53,237 nucleotides of DNA from Glomus cerebriforme. Taxonomy: Eukaryota > Glomeromycota > Glomeromycetes > Glomerales > Glomeraceae. This document shows positions 1 to 9,730 of this stretch, piece by piece. The position numbers and the translations under genes were made by a program. The stretch is from contig QKYT01000320.1 in NCBI GenBank assembly GCA_003550305.1, forward strand, positions 73,129 to 126,365. The letters are read 5' to 3'. The stretch's first letter is position 1. Every line of letters begins with the position of its first letter. A model generated the notes under the pieces. The model was not told where the DNA came from. It saw only the letters and a program-made list of their open reading frames with translations, and ran no database searches.

Positions 1-34
1 ATTATTTTGAAACAAAGTCAAATAATAAATAGTA

Positions 35-480
35 TTAATTACTTGAATATTCTTCCTCTGAATCTGCATTTTTTGGTTCAGGTAATTTATTAAAATCCAA
101 TAGTCTACTTGTATAAATAGTTTGATGATGTGTAGTATATGTAAGTTTAACATTATCTAATTTTGTAATTGATTCTTGTTTTTTATTAATTTCATTTGCT
201 TCAACTCCTTGTTTATAAATTTCACTATAACTTACACTACAAGAAAAACACAATTGATCAAATATATCATATAAATATTTTGCAGTCGGTCTTTTTGATG
301 GATCTGCATCTACACATTGTTTAAATATATNAACTATTAATTGAGGGACTTTAATATTAAATCTTAGTCTAAGTCCCTAACAGATTTTTATTGCTAAAAA
401 CTCTTCATGAGAAATATCATAATTATTATATAATTTTTATGGTAAACTACCAAAATTACTTCCAGGAAAATCACTTTTTT
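35..480 (-). pseudogene. C-terminal fragment of a protein kinase (decayed)
   Basis: Read on the minus strand from about 480 down to 35, this gives the last part of a kinase C-lobe and the tail that follows it. An LAIKIC segment is followed by a GLRLRFNIKVPQL segment, then by C-x-D-A-D-P-x-K-R-P-T-A (the conserved subdomain XI arginine region). The tail continues through YTTHHQTIYTSRLLDF and ends in an acidic stretch before the stop at 35-37. A TAG interrupts the frame just after LAIKIC, where this family normally has a basic or polar residue before G-L-R. An upstream TAA lies near 440, and one base at 331 is N. No N-lobe, HRD or DFG motif is visible upstream, so this is a truncated relic and not a gene running off the edge. 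The family assignment rests on recalled similarity to the many kinase-like proteins of arbuscular mycorrhizal fungi. Confidence 0.75.
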
Positions 481-1295
481 CAAATTAATGCCGGATGATC
501 TTTTAAAGTATCTTAATAGCTTGAGTATTTTTCATATTGTTCTACATACATTATATAACTTATTATGACAATGTGCCAAAATGGTCCAAAACTCCTGACT
601 TGTGCGAATTAATCTTTTGTCCTGGTATGGCTTTTTCAGTGTAACTATTTTTTCTTAACTAATTGCTAATATTATTTATTCTTTCTTTAGACATTTTGGG
701 CTCTAACCCAGATAAGATGGCCACTTTGGACAATTCAATTAACAATTTTGGAAAAATAAAAAAACCCACTGTATTACAATATCAAAATAATCCAATTATT
801 TTATTATACAGTAAAGTAGTATATTAAGTTATCTGGTCGAAATGATTCACAAAATAATATTTAACATGGGCCAGAAACCTACTCTGCTCCTCCAAAGACT
901 TATTAGTTAGTGATATGACGCAATATAAATTATTTAAATTATTGTAAATGTTCTATTGATAAATTTCAAGTATACATGAAGTATCTTCAATTTTAGAAAT
1001 AAATAATAACTTATAAAGAAGTGAAGATTAATATTTTAAAATAATTTAAATAAAAAAATTTATTTTATTATTTTTCTTTCATCTTTCATTTAAAAAATAC
1101 AGTAATAAATGTTTGTTTTTTTTTCATAATTATTAATTTGTTTATTTGGTTAATTTAAAATTAAAAAAAAAAATAAAAATAAAAATTTTCAGTATAATTA
1201 AATGTCTCTAATCTATTCTATCTTAACAAATCTAAATTAATTTTTCAAATATTTTTATCCAATTCTATTAGCAAATTCATATAATTTTGTTAATA
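481..1295. other. intergenic, no gene recognised
   Basis: AT-rich DNA with frequent stops in all frames. Short minus-strand stretches near 550-650 look coding-like but break repeatedly and match nothing I recognise. Poly-A/T runs occur around 1115-1190. Confidence 0.5.
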
Positions 1296-1299
1296 CTTT

Positions 1300-2440
1300 T
1301 CTATTTTCTGATTTTTTTTCTATTTCTAACTTATTACATCTTTATTTTTCATATATTTCAATTAATATGATAGAACTTATTAATCTCAAATTATTCTCCC
1401 ATTTTAATACTTTTCTTCTTTTCCAGTTCTTTGGGTATTTTTTATTTAGTCTTGAACTCAAGTAGATCTGATATTTCTTTCTCAATAATTTTCACTTTTT
1501 TCACACTTCATAAGTAATCTCCAATAATCCTAGTATTTACTTATTTTCTATCAGTATAACTTTCTTCATTTATATACTTTTCTTTAAATTGTTCATTTTG
1601 TTCCTGTACATTTCTATTTATAGCTTTCTTTCATTTTTTCTTATTGAAATTTTCATTTTCAATGATTTCTTTAGTCTTCAATTCTTTATTCACCCATTTA
1701 TCTTGCTTTCTTATTATCATACAGTATATATTTGTATTATCCATAAATTCTTTTGCTATTGTTTAAAAGATCTAATATGACCACTGCTGCACTGCACCTT
1801 CTTTTTTCTGCTTTATATATTTTGTTTCTCCATTTTCTGTTAATAAAATTGTTTCTTTCTTATCATCTTGTTTTGTTAAATCCAATAATATCTTAATTAT
1901 CTTCTTTTTAGGAGAGGCAGGAGCTTCAACTTTCAGATTTTAGTATCTTACAGGTTTTCAAATGATAATAGACTCTGGTAATGGACTTCTTGCTAACAGA
2001 TGGTATCTTTAGAGTTACTGGATTTAAGTGAAAGGAATTCTAATCTAAACTAACCAGCCAGTTAGGAAATTCTCAACTAATCTGACCGGCTTTCCTTGCC
2101 TGATACAAGAAAGACCTCTATATACAGTATAAGGAAGAGAAGAGGAAGTTTAAAGGAATTTAAAAAGAAATTAAACCAGCTAGATAGGAAACTACCTGCT
2201 GGACCTTCCTTGCCTGATACGAGAAAGTCCTCTATATACAGTATAAGGAAAGATAAAGAAGAAATTTAAAGGATTTGTTTATTTTTAAAAGGGTTATTAT
2301 AGAGAGAAAATAAAATTATAGAAAGAAATTATAGAAAGAGAAGAGTTTAAAGGGAAAATCCAGTGAATCTAGGTTTTTATTTTAAATTTAGAGAAAAAAA
2401 ATTTTTTGTTGGTATCTATATATATTTTTACCTTTGTAAA
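1300..2440 (-). repeat. dispersed repeat, copy A (second copy at the right end)
   Basis: The same order of sequence blocks recurs at 52100-53237 in the same orientation. The right half (about 2030-2300) has two tandem subunits of about 120 bp starting near 2054 and 2176. Each contains TTTCCTTGCCTGATAC, then a stretch reading CTC(T)ATATACAGTATAAGGAA, then a purine-rich AAGAGGAAGTTTAAAGGAA tract. The left half is T-rich on the plus strand. On the minus strand it shows a Lys/Glu-rich, now broken reading frame; one clean stretch lies at about 1780-1925 and contains IIKILLDLTKQDDKKET. The arrangement suggests a transcribed minus-strand element with a repeated leader. I do not recognise the family, and no reverse transcriptase or transposase motif is visible. 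Boundaries are approximate. Confidence 0.65.
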
Positions 2441-2875
2441 AATTTACAAAGGATGTGTCATTACAACTAATTATGTAATGTATTACTTAATTTAGATTTA
2501 TTTGTTCATTTTTTAATCATGGGCTAATGTACAAGTATAATTGTACATATGAGTCATAATACGCGTTGTGTATTAGTATATAATTATGTAATATTATCAT
2601 GTCATCATATGGATCTTTTACATCAAAAAACTATAACTGATTAAAAAAAAAATTATTATTATTATTTACCAGTTACCAAAGTCAAACTGAAAAATGGAAA
2701 TAAATAATACATCATGTTTCTTTTATCAAACTCAGTACGTACGGTATCAAGTAAGAAATGTACTTTGTGATAATTATTTATGAGGTGTAATATTACGACA
2801 TATAAGTTTTAAATAGTTGTAATTGAGGATAAAAAATGTTAACAACCATTTAATAGTGGTCATTTACATCTAATA
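2441..2875. other. intergenic, no gene recognised
   Basis: AT-rich. An imperfect duplication of an 'aatagtggtcat' phrase occurs at about 2852-2882, just before the next pseudogene. Nothing else is supported. Confidence 0.4.
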
Positions 2876-3807
2876 GTGGTCATGGTGATTCATGACGGTT
2901 GTTCTTTTTTGAAGAGCATTATGAAAGCAACAAAGAAGCCGACAGCGGACGAAATTAAAAAATATAAAATGAAGAAGCTCATCGACTTCTTGTGTAAGAA
3001 GGATGACTTGGAGTTTGAGGAGGAGAACTTGGAAATTATTCGCAAGCAAAAGGTAAATGGCCGTAACTTCCTCAAGACGAGCGAGGAAAAATTTCTTAAT
3101 TATGGAATACCTGGTGGTCCTGCGAAAAGATATAAAGGATTACAGCTACCCACTCAATCGATGAAAATGCCCCACAATTTAAACTTTGCATTGATGATAT
3201 TCTTCGCAGGATAGGACCAGTTGTAGATAGTAATGATGATATGTGTTGTGAGTATATTTCTACAATCTTGCACACGTCAGTAAGTCTTCTCGAGGATTTG
3301 ATAATCACACCTCAGGTGAATATAATTGGTGAAGAGAACACAGGCCGTATTGACTATGCAATAAAAAAAATTATCAGTGAATTTTGGAGATAATTTGCAT
3401 AACTGAGAGCAAACCATTTCAGGCGACATTGGGTGTCTGCCAAAACTTACTACAGTAGGTATTGTTAACTTGCTTTGCCACTCCAGATGAACATAAAAAT
3501 GAACAAGAAAAAGTGAAAGGCAAATGATGCGTTCGATCCTAATTACGAATATGTCTATGGTATAGTCAGTACTGGAACTGACTGGTACTTCACTTTTCAT
3601 AGCACTGAGGGCATCTATAGTACGTGCAGGACTGAATATTGAATTCTATTGACAGAAAATACTCTCAAGGATTCAACCGAGTTGCGCCAGAATGTAAAGA
3701 GAATTTTTGAGGTTATTGTGGGGTTGTTAATGGATAGGGCATTGGCTAGTAGAGAACCTGTAACTAAGAAGTGTCGCGTGAAGGAAAAAATAGTTTATAT
3801 TCAATAA
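2876..3807 (+). pseudogene. SAM-like domain + PD-(D/E)XK nuclease-like protein (crinkler-type family), broken
   Basis: The first frame runs to 3214 and starts at an ATG at 2876 or, more likely, the internal ATG at 2921. It encodes a SAM-like helical domain with D-F-L-x-K-K-D-D-L, IIRKQKVNGRNFLKTSEEKF and Y-G-I-P-G-G-P-A. Coding then continues in another frame from about 3163, with a C-E-Y-I-S-T-I-L-H-T-S segment and E-E-N-T-G-R-V-D-Y-A. After a further break comes I-C-I-T-E-S-K. The GRVDYA aspartate and the E-x-K of ITESK fit a PD-(D/E)XK nuclease core. The final part (YGIVSTGTDWYF, then EVIVGLLMDRALA) is interrupted by one TGA near 3642 and ends at TAA 3805-3807. At least three frame changes and several stops mean it cannot make the full protein. 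Similar SAM-plus-nuclease proteins form a large family in Rhizophagus and are often labelled crinkler-like. That label is from memory, and the function is unknown. Confidence 0.8.
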
Positions 3808-5172
3808 TAAATGTATAATAATAAATGTATAAATTCATAGAAATTTCATGTATCATGGGATTGCATCCCCACACTTATTATCTTTGTATTAATAAAATAC
3901 CGAATGAATTTATTGTGTTATGCAAATTATCCGTGATACACAGATTAAACATCATCATACGAACGTTAAAAATCAACTAGCCCGATGCTCCTATCAATTG
4001 TTGATCAACAGTTTCACCTACAACTTCTCTCCACGAAGAAAGCAGTTGAGACGAATATTGCCAGTAGCGGTAATAGCTTCCAAATCGGTCATATTAGATA
4101 TCTTCCTCCTGAAACCAAGGAGAAACTTGTTCGTTTGCATTTCACATTTCGTTCCCATGTATGTAAACATAACTTCTTGCCTTATTTTTTCGCAGGAAGG
4201 TTGAGTATTATTTGATTTTTTTCTTTAACAGGAGTATAATAATTTGAAATTGAAGTTGTTGATTGGGTAGTTTATAATTGTAACAGTTGAAAAATACCCA
4301 AATTATTTTATTAAAATAAAGTTACAAATTTATGTTGAAAATTTGCCCAAAATTATTTTGAAAATTCAGCCGGCTTGAAAACGACATCACATATGATATC
4401 AATCAGTGATAATATCCATCTCAGGTAGAAAGTTTTGATCTAGGGTAGATGTGCAAAAATCCCAGGTACTAATATTTGTTAAATAAAGGCGGAAATTTTG
4501 AATTCTTATTTTAACTTTTAATAATAATAAATAAAGCAATGTATATCAAAATATTTTTGTCTTAAATTTTAAGTTAATAAATGTGTTTATAAAAAAAAAA
4601 AATTTAGATTGGCTGGATAATTGTTTAATCGATTATGCCATCTATATGGTAATAAAATCATTGTCAAAATGATTGTTTACTAATGTATTATTAATAACAA
4701 ATAAAAATTACTAAACATTACTGCACTAGCATATAGAATGAAATTTTAGGCAAAGTTTCATTCGTTCAAGTATTCAACCCAGGTAGTGGTGATGAATTCT
4801 ACCCCCCTAGTTTATTATAATAAGAAATGTTTATACTTTATACTAAATTTACTTTTAAAAGGTATATTTTAATATTTTCCGAGTTTGATATCCAAGATGA
4901 GTTGGCACAGTGATACTACGAATTTTTTCAGTTTAACCCAAAGTTTCACAAATTTTATGTTACCCCCCCCCCCGAAGATCAGAAAACAGAACTTATAAAG
5001 TAATTTTAAAAGAAAAAAAATTGTACCAGGAGTCCATAATGATCTCTATTTGTGTAATCTTATTTTGAAGCCTATATATATAAAGAAAATATGATAATTA
5101 TTTAACAAACTTTTCATTTTTCTCAAAAGTTTATTATCTATTGATATTTGATATATTAATGTGTAAAAGAAA
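3808..5172. other. intergenic with minor unassigned ORFs
   Basis: Two overlapping plus-strand frames at 3920-4215 (the second reads LSTKKAVETNIASSGNSF) have coding-like composition, but I cannot assign them and they lack clear gene boundaries. A C11 run sits at 4963-4973. The rest is AT-rich and unremarkable. Confidence 0.35.
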
Positions 5173-6165
5173 ATGGCTTCTCCAGCCTTTCACAAGATCT
5201 TTTATTAATGTTGGATAACTCAGATCATCATGACGTGATTATTCAAATTGGAGAAAAGCAAAATATAAAAGGATTTCATGCTCATTCGAATCTCCTTAAA
5301 GCTCGTTCCCCTTATTTTAAAAGTGCATTCAGCCAGATGGATTAATAAAAAAGATAATATGATTGAGTTTAAAAAACCAAACATTAATCCTACTGTTTTC
5401 AAAATGGTTCTAAAGTAAGCAATATATGATAATTCAATTAAACTACTTGGTTTTATAAAATTATCTAATTATACTCCCCTCTTCAATAATAAATAAAGGT
5501 ATATGTATATAGGTGAAGTGAATTTAACCAACCAATCAGGCACAAATATTCTTGGATTGTTGGTTGCGGCTGATGAATCACTTCTTGAGGAATTATTTAA
5601 ATATGTTCAAGATTATTTGATCAAAAAACAATCAACAAAATTTCTCCATACAGCCTTTAAACTGGGTCGCATTCATTTCACCAACAGACGTTTCACTGAC
5701 AACACTGTGTGTGACAGTTAAACATTCGGCCCGCATTAAAACATAACTCTAGCCAATATAATTATATGTCATGTCGTGTGTTGTCGGTGAAATGATTGTC
5801 GGTAAAACGTCTGTCGGTGAAATGACCCAGACCCTTTAAACTTACTAATTGTATTGAGTCCATCTGTGCAGACCCGCAACCATTGACTATTTTAAAAGGG
5901 GTTTCATCCCTTCACAAAGATATTCTCTATGGCTTGCTTAAATGAGATGATTTGTAGATTGAAGAAATTGTCGCTTGGGAAATCTAATTAAATGAGATAT
6001 TGAACAAACTCTCAGTTTGGGAATGGAAATAGCGATAGACAGATGGAATAATAATAATTATGGAGAATTAAAGAAAACTTTAAGTGAATTTATTCCTCTT
6101 ATTCGATTTCGACAATTAGTTCCGCCAATTTTTTTTGATAAAGTTCGTCCATATAAGGCTAGTGG
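5173..6165 (+). pseudogene. BTB-BACK protein (CUL3-adaptor type), interrupted and 3' truncated
   Basis: From the ATG at 5173 the pieces spell a BTB domain in several frames: SQDLLLMLDNSDHHDVIIQI, then F-H-A-H-S-N-L-L-K-A-R-S-P-Y-F-K-S-A, then KKPNINPTVFKMVLK. A GTAAGC...AG intron (5415-5498, 84 bp) sits before Y-M-Y-I-G-E, the same place and phase as the intron in the intact BTB gene at 32432-33971. The second BTB half (LLVAADESLLEELFKYVQDY) runs to about 5663, where a 169-bp inverted-repeat element is inserted. Coding resumes at 5843 with a BACK-like part (C-I-E-S-I-C-A-D-P-Q-P, later FIPLIRF in another frame). The family's TLDc domain is missing: at about 6162 the sequence changes abruptly into a tandem array. 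Early frame slips, tandem stops and the insertion make this a dead gene. Confidence 0.85.
5664..5832. mobile_element. non-autonomous inverted-repeat transposon (MITE), Mutator-like by target duplication
   Basis: The insertion splits the BTB pseudogene. Left end: GGGTCGCATTCATTTCACC then AACAGACGTTTCACTGACA. The right end read on the other strand is GGGTCATTTCACCGACAG then ACGTTTTACCGACA, so the termini are imperfect inverted repeats of about 40 bp built from a repeating TTTCACCGACAGACG motif. A 10-bp direct repeat CCTTTAAACT flanks it (5654-5663 and 5833-5842). A 9-10 bp duplication is what Mutator-like elements make, so that assignment is inference from size plus the long repetitive termini. 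There is no coding capacity. The host coding sequence reads on after the second copy of the duplication, so the insertion is secondary to the gene. Confidence 0.8.
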
Positions 6166-7010
6166 CTAGTTGAAGCAGTTGCAAAGCAGAGGTCTTCCCA
6201 AATAGTTTAAAACTAAAGAACTATTTTTCCCTTAACAAAAAGACATCAATTAACCTATAATAATAAAATAAAATTAGCCCATATGAACATATAATAATAA
6301 TAATAAATTTTTGTTACACATATTCGAAGCTAAGTAAAATATAATACAGTATTTACCCTAATAGAAAACTTGTTCTCAAGTGGCTGAACGAAGCAGTTGC
6401 AAAAGAGAGGTCTTCTCAAATAGTTTAGAACTAAAATCTATTTTTTCCTTAACACAAAGGAATAAAATAAAATTAGCCCATGTGAACGTACAATAATAAC
6501 TTTTTGTTACACATATTCGAAGCTAAGTAAAATATAATGCATTATTTACCAATAGAGGGAACTTATTCTCAAGTGGCTAATTGAAGCAGTTGCAAAAGCA
6601 GAGGTCTTCTCAAATAGTTTAGAACTAAAGAACTATTTTTTCCTTAACACAAAGGCATCTATCTATTAACCTATAATAATAAAATAAAATTAGCCGTACA
6701 ATAATAACTTTTTGTTACACATATTCGAAGCTAAGTAAAATATAATACAGTATTTACCCTAATAGGGAACTTATTCTCAAGTGGCTAATTGAAGCAGTTG
6801 CAAAAGCAGAGGTCTTCTCAAATAGTTTAGAACTAAAGAACTATTTTTTCCTTAACACAAAGGCATCTATCTATTAACCTATAATAATAAAATAAAATTA
6901 GCCGTACAATAATAACTTTTTGTTACACATATTCGAAGCTAAGTAAAATATAATGCAGTATTTACCCAATAGAGAACTTGTTCTCAAGTGGCTGATCAAA
7001 GCAGTCACAA
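6162..7010. repeat. tandem array, about four copies of a 193-218 bp unit
   Basis: The phrase GTGGCT...GAAGCAGTTGC recurs at 6162, 6380, 6573, 6781 and, degenerately, 6988, giving unit lengths of 218, 193, 208 and 207 bp. Each unit contains AGAGGTCTTC, AACTAAAG with CTATTTTT, an AATAATAAAATAAAATTAGCC stretch split across a variable site, TTGTTACACATATTCGAAGC and TATTTACC. The units differ by small indels, so the array is not a recent assembly duplication. No coding frame runs through it. The first unit starts where the BTB pseudogene loses its 3' half. Confidence 0.9.
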
Positions 7011-7825
7011 AAACAGAGATGCTTAATCATAAAAGACCAAAGCTGAAGCGAGAAATTATAGAAGGCTAAACTAAAGTCCAAAACTAAAGTAAAAACAAAA
7101 TAATAAAAGAACTAATCCCAAAGACCAAGAAGTAAAACTAAAAGATAAAGAGTCCAAAGGTGAGGAATGGGACTAAAAAAATAGAAAGATCAAACCTCAA
7201 AGACCAAACAAAATAAAAAAAAAAATAGGTTCAAAGTGGAAAGTTTCTTAGAGATAAATAATTTTAAAAGAAAAAGAGTTAAAAAAAATGGGAAATTTAG
7301 GATATATATAATATTTTTGAATTTCTAGATATGAAAAATTATGATATAACTATTGTAACATTTGCGAAATATTATGTAATTATTACAGTTAAAATGACTA
7401 AAATGACGAAAATAGTCATATGAGTCATATGGGTCAAAAATTGTTTATAACCTATGTAACTCGCTGCTGCGGTTGTATTAAGTCGATTTTGATTGTCTAT
7501 ATCTTATCATGTGATTCTAATAAAAATAGAACATAATGCAGGCCAGAACTATAGTGCCCAACATTAAATTCAAATGACAGGTCATTTGATTTGAATCATT
7601 AAGAGAATCGACAAAATATTAATAATCGAATTTCTTGATTATCATTTAGAATTTAATGAAACAGAATAGAAACTATAGCCTATATGACTGGAGCAAAAAA
7701 AAAAAAAAAATCATGATAAAAAGTTACAATGTCCATATTTTTGCTGTAATTAAGTACCCACCTTCTCGAATATAATGTCGACATAACTTAGCATTTTGTG
7801 GTGCTTAATTAGATTATAAAGCAAT
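7011..7825. other. intergenic, no gene recognised
   Basis: An A-rich stretch (7020-7300) is followed by AT-rich sequence with an A16 run near 7693. No reading frame with protein-like content was seen. Confidence 0.4.
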
Positions 7826-7828
7826 ATA

Positions 7829-8075
7829 CCGTCTAGCACTCCCCTTTTGAGCCATTTTAAAAGACCCGAGTATTTTATTAGATATAAAAAAATCTAATTC
7901 ATTAATACCCCCAACCCTTAATTCTGGTAAATAAATGCTAATTTTGGTCAAATTTACAAAATATCCCCCTTATATAATAATACCCGGTATTTCACAAAAT
8001 ACCTGTGGATATTATTCAATTTTTTAAACCAGGTTTTTTGTATAAGCCCGGGCTATCATATGCAGGGCTAGACGG
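7829..8075. mobile_element. palindromic MITE with TA target duplication (Tc1/mariner-like)
   Basis: The ends read TA-CCGTCTAGCACTCCCC and, on the opposite strand, TA-CCGTCTAGCCCTGCATATG. This gives an inverted repeat of CCGTCTAGC(A/C)CT flanked on both sides by TA, the target duplication typical of Tc1/mariner elements. The interior (247 bp) is non-coding, with TTTTAAAAGACCCGAGTATT and AATTCTGGTAAATAAATGC blocks. A decayed relative with the same blocks lies at about 29343-29461. Superfamily placement is inference from the TA duplication and small size. Confidence 0.7.
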
Positions 8076-8299
8076 TATCATAAATTAATCTAATGTTTCA
8101 CGATATTGTTGTTATTGTTATGTCCATAAGAGGTTGTTGTTATTGTTATCGAATCCGACGCCAGAAGATCGCATTTTGGCCCTTTGAGGTTAGTCGAAAT
8201 CAGAATTAGTTAAAAAAAAATTCTTATAAAATTTACGTGCGTTGATATATACAATATATGTATATATATATATTTTTTTTTTTCTTAAAACAAAATAAA

Positions 8300-9730
8300 A
8301 TGTCTCAACTTAACATTGATTGTCTTAACGAAATTTTTGAATATTTAAAAGAAGAAATAATTACTTTACGCTCATGTTTATTAGTAAATCGACTTTGGAG
8401 TAAAACTTCTGTTAGAATTTTATGGAGAGATGTTCAAAATTATAGTACGTTTAATTTTAGAACCTTAATTTCTTGTCTCCCAAATGAGTCAAAAGAAATT
8501 TTACATGAAAATGGAATTATTATTTCAACTCCAACTTTAAAACCTCCATTGTTTAATTATGCATCATTTTGTCAAGAAATATCTGTTGATTGCAATATTA
8601 AAAAGTTTCTTAAAAATCAACAATCTACTCAATATATTTCATCACAATGTTTAAACGATAATGTATTTATATTAATTCAGGAAATTTATAAATTATTTAT
8701 GAGTCAAATTACTTCTTTAAAAAAATTATATTTTAAATTAGAACTTCCAGATGTAATTTTTACTTCTTATCCTGGTGCAAAAGATTGTTTAAAAGATCTC
8801 TCAGAATTACATTGTCATTCTGATATCTCTAATGAATTCTTTTATCAATTATCTCAAATATCTCATAATATACAAACACTTATTATAGAATTTGATGATG
8901 ATATTTCGAATGGATTAGTTGAATTAATTTCTGTTCAACAAAATTTAAAACATTTGGATATAACATCATTTAATTATATAAATATGGACCTTATATTAAA
9001 AAAATTACCTAATACTTTAGTAAAAATTAGTCTTTACGGAGAATATTATATTTCATTGTCATTTATCTCTAAATTAATCAATTTACGAGAACTTCGATTA
9101 TCATCTCATCATAAGGAAAATTCTTATGATTTTGAAGAATTACGATATATTAATTTACCACAATTACAAATATTAATAATTCCAAATATATTTACAAGAT
9201 GTGAATTATTGATAAAATTCTTTGAAAATAATGGAAATAATTTAAAAGAATTAAATATAAGTGGTAATAGTAATAATTCATTAAATTCAACCATAGCAAA
9301 GTTTTGTACAAATCTTAGAAAACTTTCTATCGGATTTAAAAATTATAAATTAGAAACATTAAAAATAGTTTTTAATAATTGTCAATATTTAGAAAGTCTT
9401 GAAATTTTATGTGGTGGTGAATATTTAAGTGAAAAAGAGGTATTGGAAGCTGTTGTAAAATATTCTCATAAAAATTTTTATGAATTAATATTAAATCATT
9501 TTTTTTATGTACAATCAGAATTACTTCCAGAAGAATTAGAATCTTTTCTTATAATTTGGAAATATCGTAATCCACAGAAATCAATTTCTTTAATTATTAT
9601 TACTGATAATTGTATATATAATAGTTTAGATAAAAATGATGAAAATATTAAAATAATTGAAAAATATATTAAATTAGATGTTATTAAGATATTTAAAATT
9701 AAAAGTTTCGGTGATGATGATTATAATTAA
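8300..9730 (+). CDS. F-box/LRR protein, SCF ubiquitin-ligase substrate adaptor (paralogue 1)
   Basis: Predicted to bind SKP1 through its N-terminal F-box and to present substrates to an SCF ubiquitin ligase through irregular leucine-rich repeats. The protein has 476 residues and no intron. The F-box is at about 1-45: LNIDCLNEIFEYL, then TLRSCLLVNRLW and LWRD. LRR-like strands follow from about 200: LKHLDITSF, LVKISLYGEY, LRELRLSSHH, LQILIIPNI, LKELNISGNS, LRKLSIGFKN, LESLEILCGGE. I chose ATG 8300 over the in-frame 8258 ATG because the extra 14 residues are translated from TA/T-run leader DNA. Both paralogues at 18825 and 22456 also begin MSQL/MSKL at the F-box. An almost identical leader, TTAAAACAAA, precedes the ATG here and in 18825-20249. 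Substrate unknown. Confidence 0.92.
   Translation: MSQLNIDCLNEIFEYLKEEIITLRSCLLVNRLWSKTSVRILWRDVQNYSTFNFRTLISCLPNESKEILHENGIIISTPTLKPPLFNYASFCQEISVDCNIKKFLKNQQSTQYISSQCLNDNVFILIQEIYKLFMSQITSLKKLYFKLELPDVIFTSYPGAKDCLKDLSELHCHSDISNEFFYQLSQISHNIQTLIIEFDDDISNGLVELISVQQNLKHLDITSFNYINMDLILKKLPNTLVKISLYGEYYISLSFISKLINLRELRLSSHHKENSYDFEELRYINLPQLQILIIPNIFTRCELLIKFFENNGNNLKELNISGNSNNSLNSTIAKFCTNLRKLSIGFKNYKLETLKIVFNNCQYLESLEILCGGEYLSEKEVLEAVVKYSHKNFYELILNHFFYVQSELLPEELESFLIIWKYRNPQKSISLIIITDNCIYNSLDKNDENIKIIEKYIKLDVIKIFKIKSFGDDDYN

Noticed and set aside
1589..1780. Plus-strand 63-codon frame rich in Phe, Ile, Tyr
   Set aside because: It is the T-rich antisense of the repeat's Lys/Glu-rich minus strand. 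Composition is low-complexity and it lies inside a dispersed repeat.
3277..3600. Minus-strand 107-codon frame
   Set aside because: It is the antisense shadow of the SAM/nuclease pseudogene, whose plus-strand frames carry recognisable family motifs.
6162..7010. CRISPR-like or centromere-like array
   Set aside because: Units are ~0.2 kb, diverged and only about four in number, with no short repeat/spacer alternation. This is an ordinary minisatellite-scale tandem repeat in a fungal genome.
8258..8299. Upstream in-frame start of the first F-box gene
   Set aside because: The extra 14 residues come from a TATATA/T-run leader, and the paralogues start at the later ATG.
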